Assembly: GCF_022539315.1 (NCBI RefSeq)
Contig: NC_066315.1
Location: 122,849,874-122,913,873 of the forward strand
Direction: 5' to 3'
DNA: 64,000 nt
Source: Serinus canaria
Lineage: Eukaryota; Chordata; Aves; Passeriformes; Fringillidae
The notes below the pieces were generated by a model. That model did no database searches. It saw nothing but the letters and a program-made list of their open reading frames with translations, and was not told the origin of the DNA. Shown here piece by piece: positions 1-11,855 of this stretch (within the stretch, counting starts at the first letter, position 1; each line of letters opens with the position of its first letter). Both the position numbers and the translations under genes were made by a program.

Positions 1-1389
1 AGGGAGGGGAGCTGGGTAACAGAGGGCTTGTGCTATTTGTGATTTGTGCTAGAGAGAACATAAAGAAAGGGAACCAAAAAAATCATTCCCACTTCTCAAA
101 TGCCCAAGTACTAAAAAGAGTTTGTATCAACAAGAGCAGCAAACCACCAGCATATCTCATTTTCATCTGCTATCCATGGAAGTCCATCGTGAGAACTTTA
201 AAGGAAATCTGCTTCTCACTGCACCAGGGTTCCCTGATGCACAGCTTGCAGGCACACACAGGCATAGCTGTATCATGTGCTGGCAAGTAATGGAGAAGCT
301 GAGCAAACATACCTGAAATAGCTCACATACTTAGAGATGCCAAATAGGCTCCTTGCACCATTTCCAGAGGGGCTTTTTTTTGCCCAGCTCTGCACCCCCC
401 AGCCACTCATACAACAGTTGCTCCTGTGCCTATGTTCTCTCACACAGTCGTCAATTACAAGGTGACGACTCAAGAACAATCATTTGTCACTGCAAGCCGA
501 AACAAGCAGCCCTGCTTCTTTGTGCCCAGTTCTGACGAGGAGTTTCCCCAGGTCCAGGCTTGCTCCAGGGCCGTGTGAGCTCCTGCCCCACTGTCCAGTC
601 CTCTTGCCTCCCCCCTTCTTTCCTTCTAGCCTGCTCACCCAGGCTTTGGCACAAAGTAAAGCTTTCTCTCCTCTTTTCTGCCTCTTCCCTTGAGCCAGCT
701 GTGCCACCCATCCTCCCGGGAGCTCAGGACGCTGTGACAGGTGAAACAGAGCTACAAACACTCCAATCAACATGACTGCTTTGTGTTGGGAGCTTAATCC
801 TGCTACTGCCCCATGGCAAAAGCACCCAAAAGTGAAAGCTAGTGCATTCACAAGGAGTTGGCTGGTCAGTAAAGGAGGCTGAGAACCAAACCTGCTTTGC
901 AGAAGAATCAGGATGACTTAGGAAGCAGAGAAAATGCCTGAGCAATGCAGAGAGGGTATCTGAGAAATGGTAGGGGGTGGCTCAGCTAAGGGTGGGGAAG
1001 GTAGTCTGGAAATGGCAAACGAAAAAGAGAAGCTGGGCTGCCACGAAGAAGCTTACTGGCAAAGAAATCTAAGGGATGAGACAGGGAGCAGATGCTCCGT
1101 GCTTTAGGTGTGTAAAACAGGACTGATGGCCATGCCAGATGCTGCATTGCAGGGCAGTGGCAGGCCCTGGGTGACAGTCCCCCACAGCAAGGTGAGGCTG
1201 CTGTCCCCATCCCTGTGGTGGGATTTGTGTCAGGGAACCTCTGCCCATACCCAGCGTCCTGCCCGCTGCTGGGGCGACCATCACAGCCCCTCCGGAGACA
1301 ATCAGACTCTGAGGCCACAGCATTCCCCCGGGATGGGGGCTTCCCTGCACGGCCTGGGGGCCACACCACATGGGAGTCACCGCGTTTGG
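1..1389. other. No gene recognised
   Basis: Mixed-composition DNA with only short open frames on both strands and no paired splice signals that convince me. I see no repeat family I can name here. The stretch at 600-660 is pyrimidine-rich. Confidence 0.5.
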
Positions 1390-1800
1390 CTTCGCAGCTG
1401 TGTTAAAGAAGAATAAAAGCATGAAGAAATGCCAGGTTCCCTGGCGGGGGAGGCCACGGAGGGGCCCCGGTGCTCCCGGCGGCCGCGGGATCGCGCCCGG
1501 GGTGAAGCCCCGCCGCTGTCAGCACAGCCCGGCAATTACGATTAATGGGCTGTGGCAATCGGATCCCAGCGCTAACGGAGACAGCAGGTCCCACCATTTG
1601 CACGCAGTAAATTATTCAGGCTGTCAGCTGCTGGGATGCGGCTCGGCAGGGCCGCGGTGAAGCGCTGGCCACATGGCTAATGGGAGGTGCGCGGCCGGAG
1701 CGGGACGGGCAGGGCAGCTGTGCCACCCGCACGGCCCCGCAAGCCACACCCGCCTGTCACAGCCCGCACACGGCCAGCAGCGTGTCCTTCCGGCAGCAAA
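1390..1800. promoter_or_regulatory. CpG-rich patch, possible regulatory element
   Basis: CpG dinucleotides and GC runs such as cggcggccgcgggatcgcgc are concentrated here, unlike the flanks. In the middle is an AT-rich core with homeodomain-type sites (caattacgattaatggg) set inside a stem-loop at 1523-1554. A GC-rich shell around homeobox cores is typical of vertebrate developmental enhancers or CpG-island shores; that role is inferred. No transcript start or first exon could be supported. Confidence 0.35.
1523..1554. repeat. Inverted repeat, 8-bp arms around homeodomain-like core
   Basis: The arms are cacagccc (1523-1530) and gggctgtg (1547-1554), perfect reverse complements. The 16-base loop reads ggcaattacgattaat and holds ATTA/TAAT cores. 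Confidence 0.6.
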
Positions 1801-4800
1801 AAGCACCGGGACAAGCTCAACAGGGTCTCAGCTTCAGTTTCAAGGGATTGTGAACCTGGGAATATGGGGAGAGTTGGATGACAGAGAGCCAGCTTCAGTG
1901 ACCAAGCCTACCCAAGCCCCTGACATGGACACGTTTTTCAGGAATTAAATGAAAGGCTGGACTCAAAATTGGAGTATTTCTGTACTGAAAACACAGCATC
2001 ATATCATAAACTCTGGGCTTGCCAGTTAAACCTGGTTTTTACAAAGCCAAAGGTAGTGCTCTAGAAGGACCTCAGTTCAGATGAACACCCAGTGAGAACC
2101 CACAGCCCATGCTGGATGAATGAGATGTACACTGCCAACATCCCCTTCTACCTGGCTGTGGGAAATGTGTTTTAATGTACACACCCTCTTGCAAAAACAA
2201 TAATTAATTCAGAATAACCTTTCAGCGTGGAAAGACTGAACTCTCCTAAGCTCAAGTGCTTCTTTCCTGGAGCACAGCATGAAGAATAGCAAACGTGAGG
2301 CAGAAGGGAAAGGGCTATTTGTAAAGTAATGTGAAAAGAAAAAAACCATCCCAGGCAGTTGTCCACCCACGCATAGATGCAGTTCCTCACCCCTGTTTTC
2401 CCACGAAGAGAAGGGAGGCCAAGGGACCTGACACAAACACAACACCCAACTCAGAAGGATGAAGTTGTTTCTTCATTAGCACCTCAGTGTGGACAACTGC
2501 AGCAAAATCCTGTCATTTACATTCCAATTGGGCCTGCTTCATTCAGGGGCCTGCCACATTCCCTGGTGCACAGCCTGAGAGGGGCTGCGTTTCATCTCAG
2601 GAGCTTGATGTGGTTCAGAGCTGTCCCATGTGGCTCAGCACCCCAGAAGCACCTGTACCCTTGCTAAGCACCATCCCTGGTTCATCATCCCAAACATGCT
2701 GGGCTGAAGTTCTGGCAGCTCTCTTGGGAGCACTTGGCTTGCTCAAACATGCAGGCCTTGTAGTGGAAAGGAAACATTTGATTAAGAAATATAAATAGTG
2801 ACAGTTTTCTAAGGAAAATGAAAAAAACCCCACAACACCATAGATCATTCCTCAGGCTTTGAGAGTCTGGAATTTAAAAATGAAGAGAAACAGAAAAGAG
2901 ATGGCAAATAGTAATACTCTGTGTGAGCACAGCAGCACAAATTGGTAGGAGAGGCATGATAGTGGACAGCATAACTGACGCTTAGGGGCACAAGGTCACT
3001 TTGCTAAATAACTGCCTGCTTCAGAATGTAAGGGCACATCAAGGTGCCCCTGTCAGCCTGATCTCTTGAGCTCACATACATTTGAAAATGTCTGGGTATA
3101 TCCCATTCAGTCTGACTGCATTTAGTAATTAAGAGTGTGATTGTCAGAAGGTGAATATTTCAGATCTACAAAGACTCAAAATTCATTCAAGTGCTCAAAA
3201 GTAAGCACTGATTAGTCCTATCACAACCTAAGGGCCATGTAGCAGCACAGAAATTTAGGCAGCAGTATGGGTTTTCACACATCAGAGCCATATTTTTGTC
3301 CTCATTGAGGTCCAAAGTACTTATGCATCTATACACTAGCAGTAAAACAACAGAGTGATCCTTTATGACAGTGTGACCATAATCTGACTTGACAAATGCA
3401 GTTGTCAGCATCCCTTAAAGTAAATTATAACTACACCCCCTTGACTAAATCCTGAGCCCTTTCAAATAACAAAACAAAGAGCTCTCTCCCAAGAGTTGTG
3501 TTCTCTGCATTGTGTTTTCTGACATGCTTTCCCACCATCAACCTTTCATCCTGCTGAACTGATTTCCATTGTAAGCAGCAGAGGGCAGGGAGGATAACTC
3601 CCATTAACTTCACACTGGTGCAGCGTGGGCCTGCCTAGAGGAAAGGCAGTCCAGAGGGCACGTCCCTGGCAGGGCTGGCCACCAAGTCCCCTGTCCTGCC
3701 AAACTGGGCAATATGTTTGTACAACTATAAAGAGCAGGTGAGCTGGGAGTAAGGACTGGGAAAAGGGCCTCCCCAGCTGCCCATCTTCAGGGCTCACAAG
3801 GCACTACGGTGGCTTGCACCAAGGTGCCTGCTGCCCTTCCAGCCTGCTGCCCTCACTGCTGCCAGCAAACAAGGCACCCAAAGTAAGGTTAGAGACATTG
3901 AAATTGACCCTTTCACAGGAGGGGCTCAGCTGAGCTCTGGGTCTTCCCAATGCAGACAAGAGATGCAGTAATGCCCTGCCAGAGGCACTGTTGCAGAGGG
4001 TCAGCAGCAGCTTTGGTCTCTCTGTGTAAGTGGAAGAAAGAAAGAAGCCTTTTATGGCCTATTTTATCCCCTCAGTACACATGTACATTTGTACTCTTTA
4101 CTGTACACTATACACCTCTCAGGCTTGCACAAGCTCCTGCTCTGCCCATTTTCACTCATCTGAGACTCAGCCCTGCTCCAGGAAGACCTCCTGCCCTTTC
4201 AAAACCTCTCAGTAACTGTGGAACAGTAAGAGCACTTTTTTGTCATGAATACAGGGTCTCTTGGTCCGTGTGTCCCATCCTGGCCTGGTTTTGCCCTCCA
4301 GTAAGAGGGAAATGGTAATGATGCTCTCAGGGGAGCTTGGGTGCTTTACCACCATAAGACTTCCCATGCAATGCTATATTCCTGCAGGGAGGGTGGACAG
4401 AGCCCAGGATGAGCAGGAGTTTTGTTTGCTTTCTTTTCACATTGTTCTCTGTAATTTCTTTATCCTGATGTTTTGGGTTTCACCTGTAGGAATTCTTTAG
4501 GTGAACCCCGCTTTCTGCATCAACATTAGATCTCAGCCCAGCCTGTGTGGCTACAGTTTTAAGAGGAGATGAAATTGGGGTCCTGCTCGCATGCAAGGCC
4601 TGCTGCACCAAGAGAATAGCTGAACCTCACAAACCCTGATCCTGGGGTTGCAGCTGTGCCTAGTGGTAGTCTCACCCAAGGGCAACCTCTTGCCCCGGGG
4701 TTCAGTAGTGAGCTTCTCCTGGAGATGGAAAGGCAATGGCACCAACTTGTGCCAGACACCCTCCCTCCCTCCATCTCCTCACCCCTGTCCCTATAAGCAC

Positions 4801-4960
4801 ATCTTCCTAAACAAGGAACCATAGCAATGAACAAGACCTAAACTGAACAAACAGCAGGATAAAAATTGTTTGGGAACTCACCTGGCTGTGAGTTTCTTGG
4901 GTGGGAAGTAGCAGAGTAGCTGTGCAAGAGCAGCAGCCTCTCCCAATGGCTTAGCAGGAC
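1801..4960. other. No gene recognised
   Basis: About 3 kb with short frames only. No identifiable interspersed repeat, tandem repeat or well-paired exon. I see nothing that I can support. Confidence 0.5.
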
Positions 4961-4964
4961 CCAG

Positions 4965-5003
4965 GGAGGATGTGTCCATGGCCTTAGCATGGACACATCC
5001 TCC
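4965..5003. repeat. Perfect hairpin, 15-bp arms
   Basis: ggaggatgtgtccat (4965-4979) is the exact reverse complement of 4989-5003, with a 9-base spacer. It ends 9 bases before the left arm of the 44-bp inverted repeat at 5013. Confidence 0.75.
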
Positions 5004-5012
5004 ACATCCTCC

Positions 5013-5056
5013 CTGCCTTGCAGCTGTAAACATTTACCCCCCAGGCTCATGCATCT
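5013..5056 (+). repeat. Left arm of perfect 44-bp inverted repeat
   Basis: Positions 5013-5056 (starting ctgccttgcagctg, ending ctcatgcatct) are the exact reverse complement of 5702-5745. Pairing stops sharply at both ends: 5012/5746 and 5057/5701 do not pair. The 645 bases between are not themselves palindromic. The unit matches no repeat consensus I know. Confidence 0.9.
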
Positions 5057-5701
5057 ATGTCAAGGTACCCAATATCGACCTTGGAAATCATCTTAGGTAT
5101 GAGTCTCTCCTGCTCCCATGCTTCCAGCCTGCAGCTTTCAGCAAAAGGACAAAAATCTGGAGGACTATCAGATTTATCAAGTCATGCTTTAGCCCTTGCT
5201 GAACACATCAGCCACTCTTCTCACTGCCAGGAGACACGGTGAGAGGTTTGGTCAGACCATCCAGCTTCCAACACGGCCAACCGCTTGTGCGAAGGGCAGC
5301 AGCAACAGAGGCACTTGGCCATCCTGGCTGCATGAGCCCTGGCCCAGCTGGCAGCAGAGCACAGCTCCTGACCACAGGGCACAAGCAGGAGTCAGCAGAA
5401 ATCCTTCCTCCTCGTCCTAGCAGCTGAGGATAAACAAGACAGCCGGATGTGCCTGGTCACCACTGCCTTTCTCCCATCTGGGATCTCAGATGGGCAGTGT
5501 CCAGACTCAGAGAGGAAATCCCCACTGCACCACTTAAATTCTGTTCACAGCAGAGATCTCCAAGGCATAGAGTGCAGCCACCTGGATGTGCCCAACTGCA
5601 AGGCTGAGCCCTGACCAAAGGCAGGAAGTATCCAAGGAGCTGTCCTGATCCCACACACCATCTCGGGTCTCCTTAGATGACTGGGGACCAGTGGTGCCCA
5701 C
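5057..5701. other. Spacer between inverted-repeat arms
   Basis: Unique-looking DNA between the two 44-bp arms. It has no convincing open frame and no recognised transposon. If the arms were terminal inverted repeats of a small element this would be its body, but no target duplication is seen just outside the arms. Confidence 0.4.
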
Positions 5702-5745
5702 AGATGCATGAGCCTGGGGGGTAAATGTTTACAGCTGCAAGGCAG
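5702..5745 (-). repeat. Right arm of perfect 44-bp inverted repeat
   Basis: Exact reverse complement of 5013-5056, beginning agatgcatgagcctgg and ending gctgcaaggcag. The identity over 44 bases implies a recent inversion-duplication, gene conversion between the arms, or an assembly fold-back artefact. Confidence 0.9.
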
Positions 5746-6309
5746 CTTCTGCTTACTGCTGCTTTCAGAGCCTCCCCAGATAGAAAATAGCAGGTGTATT
5801 AAGCTCCAAAATAAGATTATGACATGCTGTAAATTAAAGTACGATGAGCTCTTTGTGTTCAGTCAAATAAGGAATGATGCATGGAAAACACCAGGGGCTC
5901 ACATTCATCTCCGAGTGATCATTCACAGGATGCACAACAATACAATTTCACACATAGAAGTCAGAGAATGTCTCTGAAATGTAAGATCTGCTCTTCCCGG
6001 GTGTTTTTTTTTTTCTTTTTCAGTAAAGATCTCCAATGTGCTGAAACCACTTATAATAATAATTGGGGAAAAAAGAGTCTCTGGGAAATTATTGGCATGA
6101 ACTTTTAGATCTCTAAATTAAGGCCGGCCTAATTTTCCAATTAGGCAGCTTGATAGGCAAGATGACATGTGCAGAGTAGAAGGGCAGGCTCTAAACGGCA
6201 TTTTTATGAACATTTCTCATGCCTGCAGCAGCTTTTCTATACCCAACAGCTGAGGAGTGCACTTTCCCATGCCGTCAGGGGTGAGGAGGTTACGACTCCA
6301 GCATTGTGC
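5746..6309. other. No gene; short GGCCGGCC palindrome
   Basis: AT-rich DNA. At 6115-6136 there is a near-palindrome: aaatta, then aggccggcct, then aattt. The core aggccggcct is perfect, and the outer arms pair if one base is bulged. Several TAAT/ATTA cores surround it. Confidence 0.4.
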
Positions 6310-6680
6310 CCCTTGTTTTTCACACAAGAACCCGGCGCGCCGCAGCGCTTGAAAGGGTCGGGCGCCCCGAGCCCCCCAGCGCGCCGCCGGCTCCGCGCTG
6401 CCGCAGCCCAGCGCCCACCGCCCGGGCGGGCGGCTCCGCTTAACCCGCGCTGGGGCGGGCGGCCGGCAGCGCTAATTGCGACGGGGACGACCTTTTTCAG
6501 AGTCGTTCAGTCGGTAAATGAAACTCCAGCTCCCCGGTGATGCAGCGTGTGCGAAGATGCCGCAGCCCGAGGTGTAAAGGGCACGGCAAAGATTTTGAGC
6601 TGACGCTGCTCTTTCACAGCTCGAGCTGCCTGTCTGTGCCGGCTCCCGGCCGCGCCTCCCCTGCCCGCCCGGCCGAGGCA
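6310..6680. promoter_or_regulatory. CpG island
   Basis: Dense CpG sequence (for example ggcgcgccgcagcgc and cgcgccgccggctccgcgc), one of the two strongest islands in the window. A TTCAG-AGTCGTTCAGTCGG stretch follows at about 6495. Bird CpG islands often mark promoters, but no first exon or donor could be assigned, so direction is unknown. The downstream end runs into the 49-bp tandem repeat. Confidence 0.45.
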
Positions 6681-6829
6681 AACCCCGCTCCCGGGCTGCA
6701 CATCCCCCCCACCGAGCACGCTGAAGAACCAAACTCCCGCTCCCGGGCTGCACATCCTCCCTGAGCAGGCTGAAGAACCAAACTCCCGCTCCCGGGCTGC
6801 ACATCCTCCCTGAGCAGGCTGAAGAACCA
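6681..6829 (+). repeat. Tandem repeat, three copies of a ~49-bp unit
   Basis: Copy 1 is 6681-6731 (51 bp, diverged), copy 2 is 6732-6780 and copy 3 is 6781-6829 (49 bp each). Copies 2 and 3 look identical. Each contains cccgctcccgggctgcacat and ends gctgaagaacca. All frames in the array are shadows of the repeat. The last copy gives way to aacaccactgc. Confidence 0.9.
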
Positions 6830-7684
6830 AACACCACTGCGAATTTAGCAGTGATCTTCTAGGATCTTCTAGGATCACTAGGCAAACAGGAGCCCAGATC
6901 AGTACGTGAGACCCTCAGGCAATTAGAGCAAAGCCTGGCCCCCAAGAGGTAATGAAATCACTCATCAGCACCTGCTCTTAGGTGAACCTGAGCAAACCGT
7001 GCCTGGGCTATTCAGACATCCTTCTCTGGGTCAAGCAATTCAACAGCTAGACCCAAGCTAGCCTGCCATAGGCCAGGGCTTTGGCTGACAGACCAGGCAG
7101 GAGGTAGCCAGTGACTACCAGGAGAGGACATTTACATACATAGTCCTGGGCCATCACCCCTCCTTGAAGGACAGCTGCCAGATACTTCTGCCAGCCACAC
7201 TGACAACACTGCCCATTACCTTGGTGTGGCTGGCACTAAACTCTGAGCTGGGATGGACATCCTTTTTACACTGTACAGGAGCCTGGACCCACAGAAATGT
7301 GTCTCACTGAGCTTATCCTCAGTTTTGCCATGCATACCGTAGGAATAAAGAAGGAGGAACTACACCTTTGTTGGAAGTGGGAGAGGGCAGCAGCCACAGG
7401 CAGTAGCCACAGTCTCCCTTAGACTGTAGGGAAGGCCATGCCAAACAAAGAGCAAACCAACCTCAAGGATACACAGAAGGCACTGATTTCCAGCTTTTCT
7501 ACTTCTGGAGAACCCCAATGCCCTGCTGTCTTTTGACAACTGGTTCCCAAAGAGAAGACTATATTCTTCTAGCTCAGCAGGATCTCCAAGCTTTCAAAAA
7601 GTTAGAAAAACTAAAAGAAGCAGTGTTCAACCAGAGTGGCCAAGTAAGATGAAAGCAGAATCAGATGAAAAAGGAATGGTGCCA
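6830..7684. other. No gene recognised
   Basis: A short repeated motif (aggatcttct twice, 6861 region) lies at 6850-6879, flanked by agtgatc and gatcact as tiny inverted ends. Otherwise I see nothing. Confidence 0.45.
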
Positions 7685-8100
7685 GTTGAAATGGACTTCT
7701 GGAGGTTATCAGGTCCATTCCCCCTTGCTCAAACAGGGCTCCATGGTCCTTGTTGCCCAGGACCATGTCTGGACTTTTTTTTCACTATTTCCACAGGTGG
7801 AGACTCCACAACCTCTCTGGGCAACCTGTGTCAGTAGTCAGTCACTGTCACAGTGTAAAACTGTTTCCTGATGTTCAGAGGGAATGTCCTGTGTTTCAGT
7901 GTGTACCCATGACCTCTGGTCTTGGCACTGGGCACCCCTGGTGTCCTCCTTTGGGCCCTTTTTGAAGATAAGAGTGACATTTTCTTTCCTCCAATGTTCA
8001 GGCACCTCTCTCAGTCACCATGACCATCCAGAGATGTCCAAGATGGTGCCCAGACTCTCATTTGTGAGGCAGGTCAGGATGTATACAAACTCTCTCCTCT
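7685..8100 (-). mobile_element. CR1 LINE 3' fragment, minus strand
   Basis: On the plus strand it reads as the reverse complement of a CR1 3' region: gttgcccaggaccatgtctg, then ggagactccacaacctctct, then the run matching the 'cctgtgtttcagtgtgtacccatgacctctggtctt' part of the family (shown here only in part). This is the old CR1 type without the ATTCTATG tail of younger copies. It is diverged and 5'-truncated near 8100. CR1 is the dominant avian non-LTR retrotransposon. Confidence 0.8.
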
Positions 8101-8116
8101 GAGGTGTTTGTATGTG

Positions 8117-8150
8117 TATTTTGGTAATTGGCATATCAATTACCAAAATA
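8117..8150. repeat. Perfect hairpin, 14-bp arms
   Basis: tattttggtaattg (8117-8130) pairs exactly with caattaccaaaata (8137-8150) across a 6-base spacer gcatat. It lies 16 bases after the truncated 5' side of the CR1 copy. Confidence 0.8.
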
Positions 8151-11100
8151 TATGTGGCCTTCAACTTCAATTAGTTTTGGGGTTTATATGTATTCAGTGG
8201 AGTCATTTTGAGAATAATTGAACAACTCCCTGGGAAGAGAAGTATATAGAAGCCCTTAAATTTCTTCCCCCTGCTACTGGACTGAGTCAGTGAAATAACA
8301 CTTCAGTTCCCATATGTGTCATGTCTTAAACACAAACCAGGTTTGAGGTTGAGAAGATGTGCAAAGATCCAACCAGCGGAGCTGCTGTTGTGTGAAAGAC
8401 ATTAACAGAGCTGATATTCAGTACTCCTTTGATTTCTCATAAGATGGGAGGAAAAAGACCCAGTTTACTACTTTGGAATCAACATTTTAAAGCAATTTAT
8501 ATATACCACCACTTTCAGAAGCTAACCAAAGCTACAGAGTAACTACAGAACGTATTCCGAGGATGCCTTGGATACCTTAACCCAGTTGGGAAGTGTAACT
8601 TTTGGCTGCTCCTGACACAGCCTGCTGCAGACAGAAGTTAACACATGGCAGGTGTCCTCATGAGAGCCAGCGTGCGGTGAGTGCATCAGGGCTTAACTCT
8701 GACTGAATGAGGCACAGCCGAGAAGGCAACAAGAACACTTAGAGGTGTTTAAGATCTTACTCATGTTAGTCTAATGCAGTCCTACCAGGGATAATATTTC
8801 TTTTGGCTTATGGCCAGATGACAATGTAATAGCCCCATCTGGGCAGTCTAGACCTTTCATACGTGATAAACGCTTCCCCAGAATGTATCATCTACTAAAA
8901 AAATGCATAGAGAGTGCATGCTTGTATCGAGCAGAAATGCTCTCTCTAGCCAAAACAGAAGACTGGAATAGCTTTCCCAGCATATGGGATTAACACTGCC
9001 AGAAAAAAGAATAAAAACCTTGAACAATAATTTGCCTGATTTATAAATGTGACAGTATTAAGAAATGAGAAGGAACCCAAACTTTCCAGAATGCCCTAAA
9101 GAAAAGTGTAATATTCTTTTCTTTAGAAATGAGCTCAGTGCCAAAGCTTTGGTGGCAAGATGCTAATTTGTTTTCAACAGGCAGGCCTGATTTCCTCAGT
9201 GTTTCCCTTTCTCTCCATCTCATCACCTAAAGGCCTGGAATATGAAAGGGCAGACAAGCCTAGGAGGATTTACCAGGTCTGGTTATAGCACATCAGTCAT
9301 CAAAGGAACATTGAACATTGATCATTTTTCTTCCAACTCTACATCAAGATAAAGATACTTTGCTTTCCAAGTATGTACAAGTGTTTTAAGGCTCTGTTCA
9401 TAAAATAAAGTGTAGGATTCTAGGACAACTTTTTAAAGCCTTCAAAATGGGACCAGAATAAGCACAAAAGAGAAATTATTGCTTCAGCTAAAACCCAAGC
9501 CAGCTTTGATTTAGTTTTTATCAAAGCTAGCTTTGCTTATAACCACATCTGTAAACGCAGAAAGTGCTACGGCCATTCAGGCACATGAGTGGAGTGAGAA
9601 GTGGAAGTGGGTTAGGGTGAAGCTCACAAGCTCTTCAGTTACAGGTGTAGAAAAGGTGTGTCCTCCTAGTAGAATGTGTGGAAATATTCCTTGCTTGTGC
9701 AGAAGGGAAGATTTGAGCCTGCCCACCAGAGTCACCCACAGAGTTCCCAACCAAGTGAGGAGGCAAGGCTGGGATGGCAGCAGCCTCCTCCTCTGCTGAA
9801 GATGCATTTCATGCTGCTCTCTGAGCACTCAGCGTTACAATCCAAGTGCAAATTTTACACCAAGCACGAATTACAACTACTTGAAGTGAATCTGTCATGC
9901 TCGTCCAAATCTAAGTGAGAATCAACTAAGAGATGTGGGTAGCATGCAAAGCAGAATATTATAGAGGAAAATGAAAACTCAGTATCTGCTAATGAAGTGG
10001 GATTTGTGTTGTTACCTGAAAAAGAGAGCAAAGGAAAACCCATTCAAAACTTTCAAAACTCAAGACTGTTACAGGAAAAAAAAACAAATGGCTGAAAAAC
10101 AGATGATGAAACAAATGTCTTCTCAGCTGCATAAATAATAAAAAGTGAGAGAAGAAATCCTTACGATTTTAGTAATGAAATGATTCTGCTCATCTGGACT
10201 GTGCTTCAGAGTAAGACAAAATTACAAAATTTAGAAGAAAACGCAGCATGGCATGTAGAGAAGTTCCTGATTTTGGCAGTCAGACAAACACAGTTGCAGA
10301 ACTTGGTTCATACTGCCCTCAGGATTCTCAGCAAAATGATGCATTTCCATTTACAGCTGGAATCTTGATATGTATAAGTAGCATTCATTTGGTTCACATT
10401 AGAAGTACATGTAGTATATATAGTGAGAAGAGTATTCCAGGAGGTGGCTGGGCTGGGCACAGGGCCACAGGAGCTGCTGGCTGGCTTTAACATGTTCTTC
10501 ATGTTATCCTCTTACCTGGAATAAGAATGACCTCCAAACAAAAATTCAGAGTGATACCACTGCCCAAACCAAGACACACACAAGGCCACTCAGGGATCTG
10601 CAGCACGTGGACAAGGAGATTTCGCTGTGCACGGCTCTTATACATAAATTTGTGCACATATCACATCAGAAAATGCAGAGAGGAGCAAAAAGGAATGTGG
10701 CCATGAAGAAAAAAGGGAATTCCTGGGAACAGAAAGCAACCAGCAGAAAAGAGTCCACATTTATTTTTCTGTATGGATGGTCCTAGAAATACTTGCTTGC
10801 ATTAGCAATTTCTACTCTGATAAAAGACTGGAGTTAAAAATAATAGTCTTATAGACAGAGGTCATGAAACTGCCATTGTGGCTGTTCAGTAATGAATGCT
10901 GGTGGTTTCTTACTCTGTGTTAAGGACATGTAGTCTCCACATATTTTTGGTATACGCAGGTATCACAGCTATGAAATGCAGTTGCAACAGCCGACCACAA
11001 AGACATTTCAGAATTCCCTGCTCTGTCTTAGCAACTCTGCCTTTGGGAGTTGTGCAGAACTGAGGCAACATGCAACGGGCACAGGCTACCCCAAACAGAG

Positions 11101-11855
11101 ACTCCTCCAACAAACTGGGACAACAACTGGTTCACCAAAGGCCACAAAGACTAGCAGCAGCCTAAAGCCATTGGAGGTTCAACCCTGCAATTTGTGTGGC
11201 TGGGTCAGTTTATGTCAACCCTTGGGTTTCCCAAGAGAAGACTAACCTGGATTTGAAATAGTGACCACTACAGCCTCCAAGAGCTAATTCTCTAAAGGTT
11301 ATCCAGAGGAAGGTTTGAAAAAATCACTATCTGTTGCCCTACAGTGAAATAACTCTTATTCTGCCCCAGAACATTAACACATATACTTCCTCCCAAATCA
11401 CTCTTATTGAAGGTTGATCAAGTGTGTAGGAAGAGTTACGTTCAACAGACAGGATTTCTTTGAAATTTTAAATCCCTCCTGGCTTCTTGAAAGGCCTTCT
11501 TTTCCTATCTCTAGTGATAGCATAACTCTTTACCTGGAGGCTAACACCCAATGAAATTTGTGTTCAAAATCCCCTAATTAAGATCACTGAGATGAATGAG
11601 CAAATTAAGCAACAAAATAAGCTCACGTTGCTTGTTTCCTCTCTCCTGCTTGGATCCATACTGATTTCAAAAACAAAATTTCAGTTTGTAAAACTATAAA
11701 AGGATCTGCTGAAACATGCCCATTCCTTCAGAATGGTTATGCATTTACTGTGTGATTCCTCCTAGTATTTTGGTAAATATAAATTATACTAAAAATATTC
11801 TTCTTGACAGATCATGCATGAGATGTATCTTGAAAACTTCCCATATCAGTTGATG
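8151..11855. other. No gene recognised apart from a weak exon candidate
   Basis: About 3.7 kb of AT-rich unique-looking DNA with short frames only. The only item I would single out is the minus-strand exon candidate at 10516-10559. Confidence 0.45.
10516..10559 (-). other. Candidate exon (44 nt), unidentified
   Basis: On the minus strand a pyrimidine/G-rich tract ending tggtttgggcag precedes 44 bases, followed by a strong donor (cag|gtaaga). The frame WYHSEFLFGGHSYS is open and another frame is also open. The 3' part, attcttattccag|gtaaga, could equally act as a joined acceptor-donor. A chance match is quite possible in so short a stretch. Confidence 0.15.
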
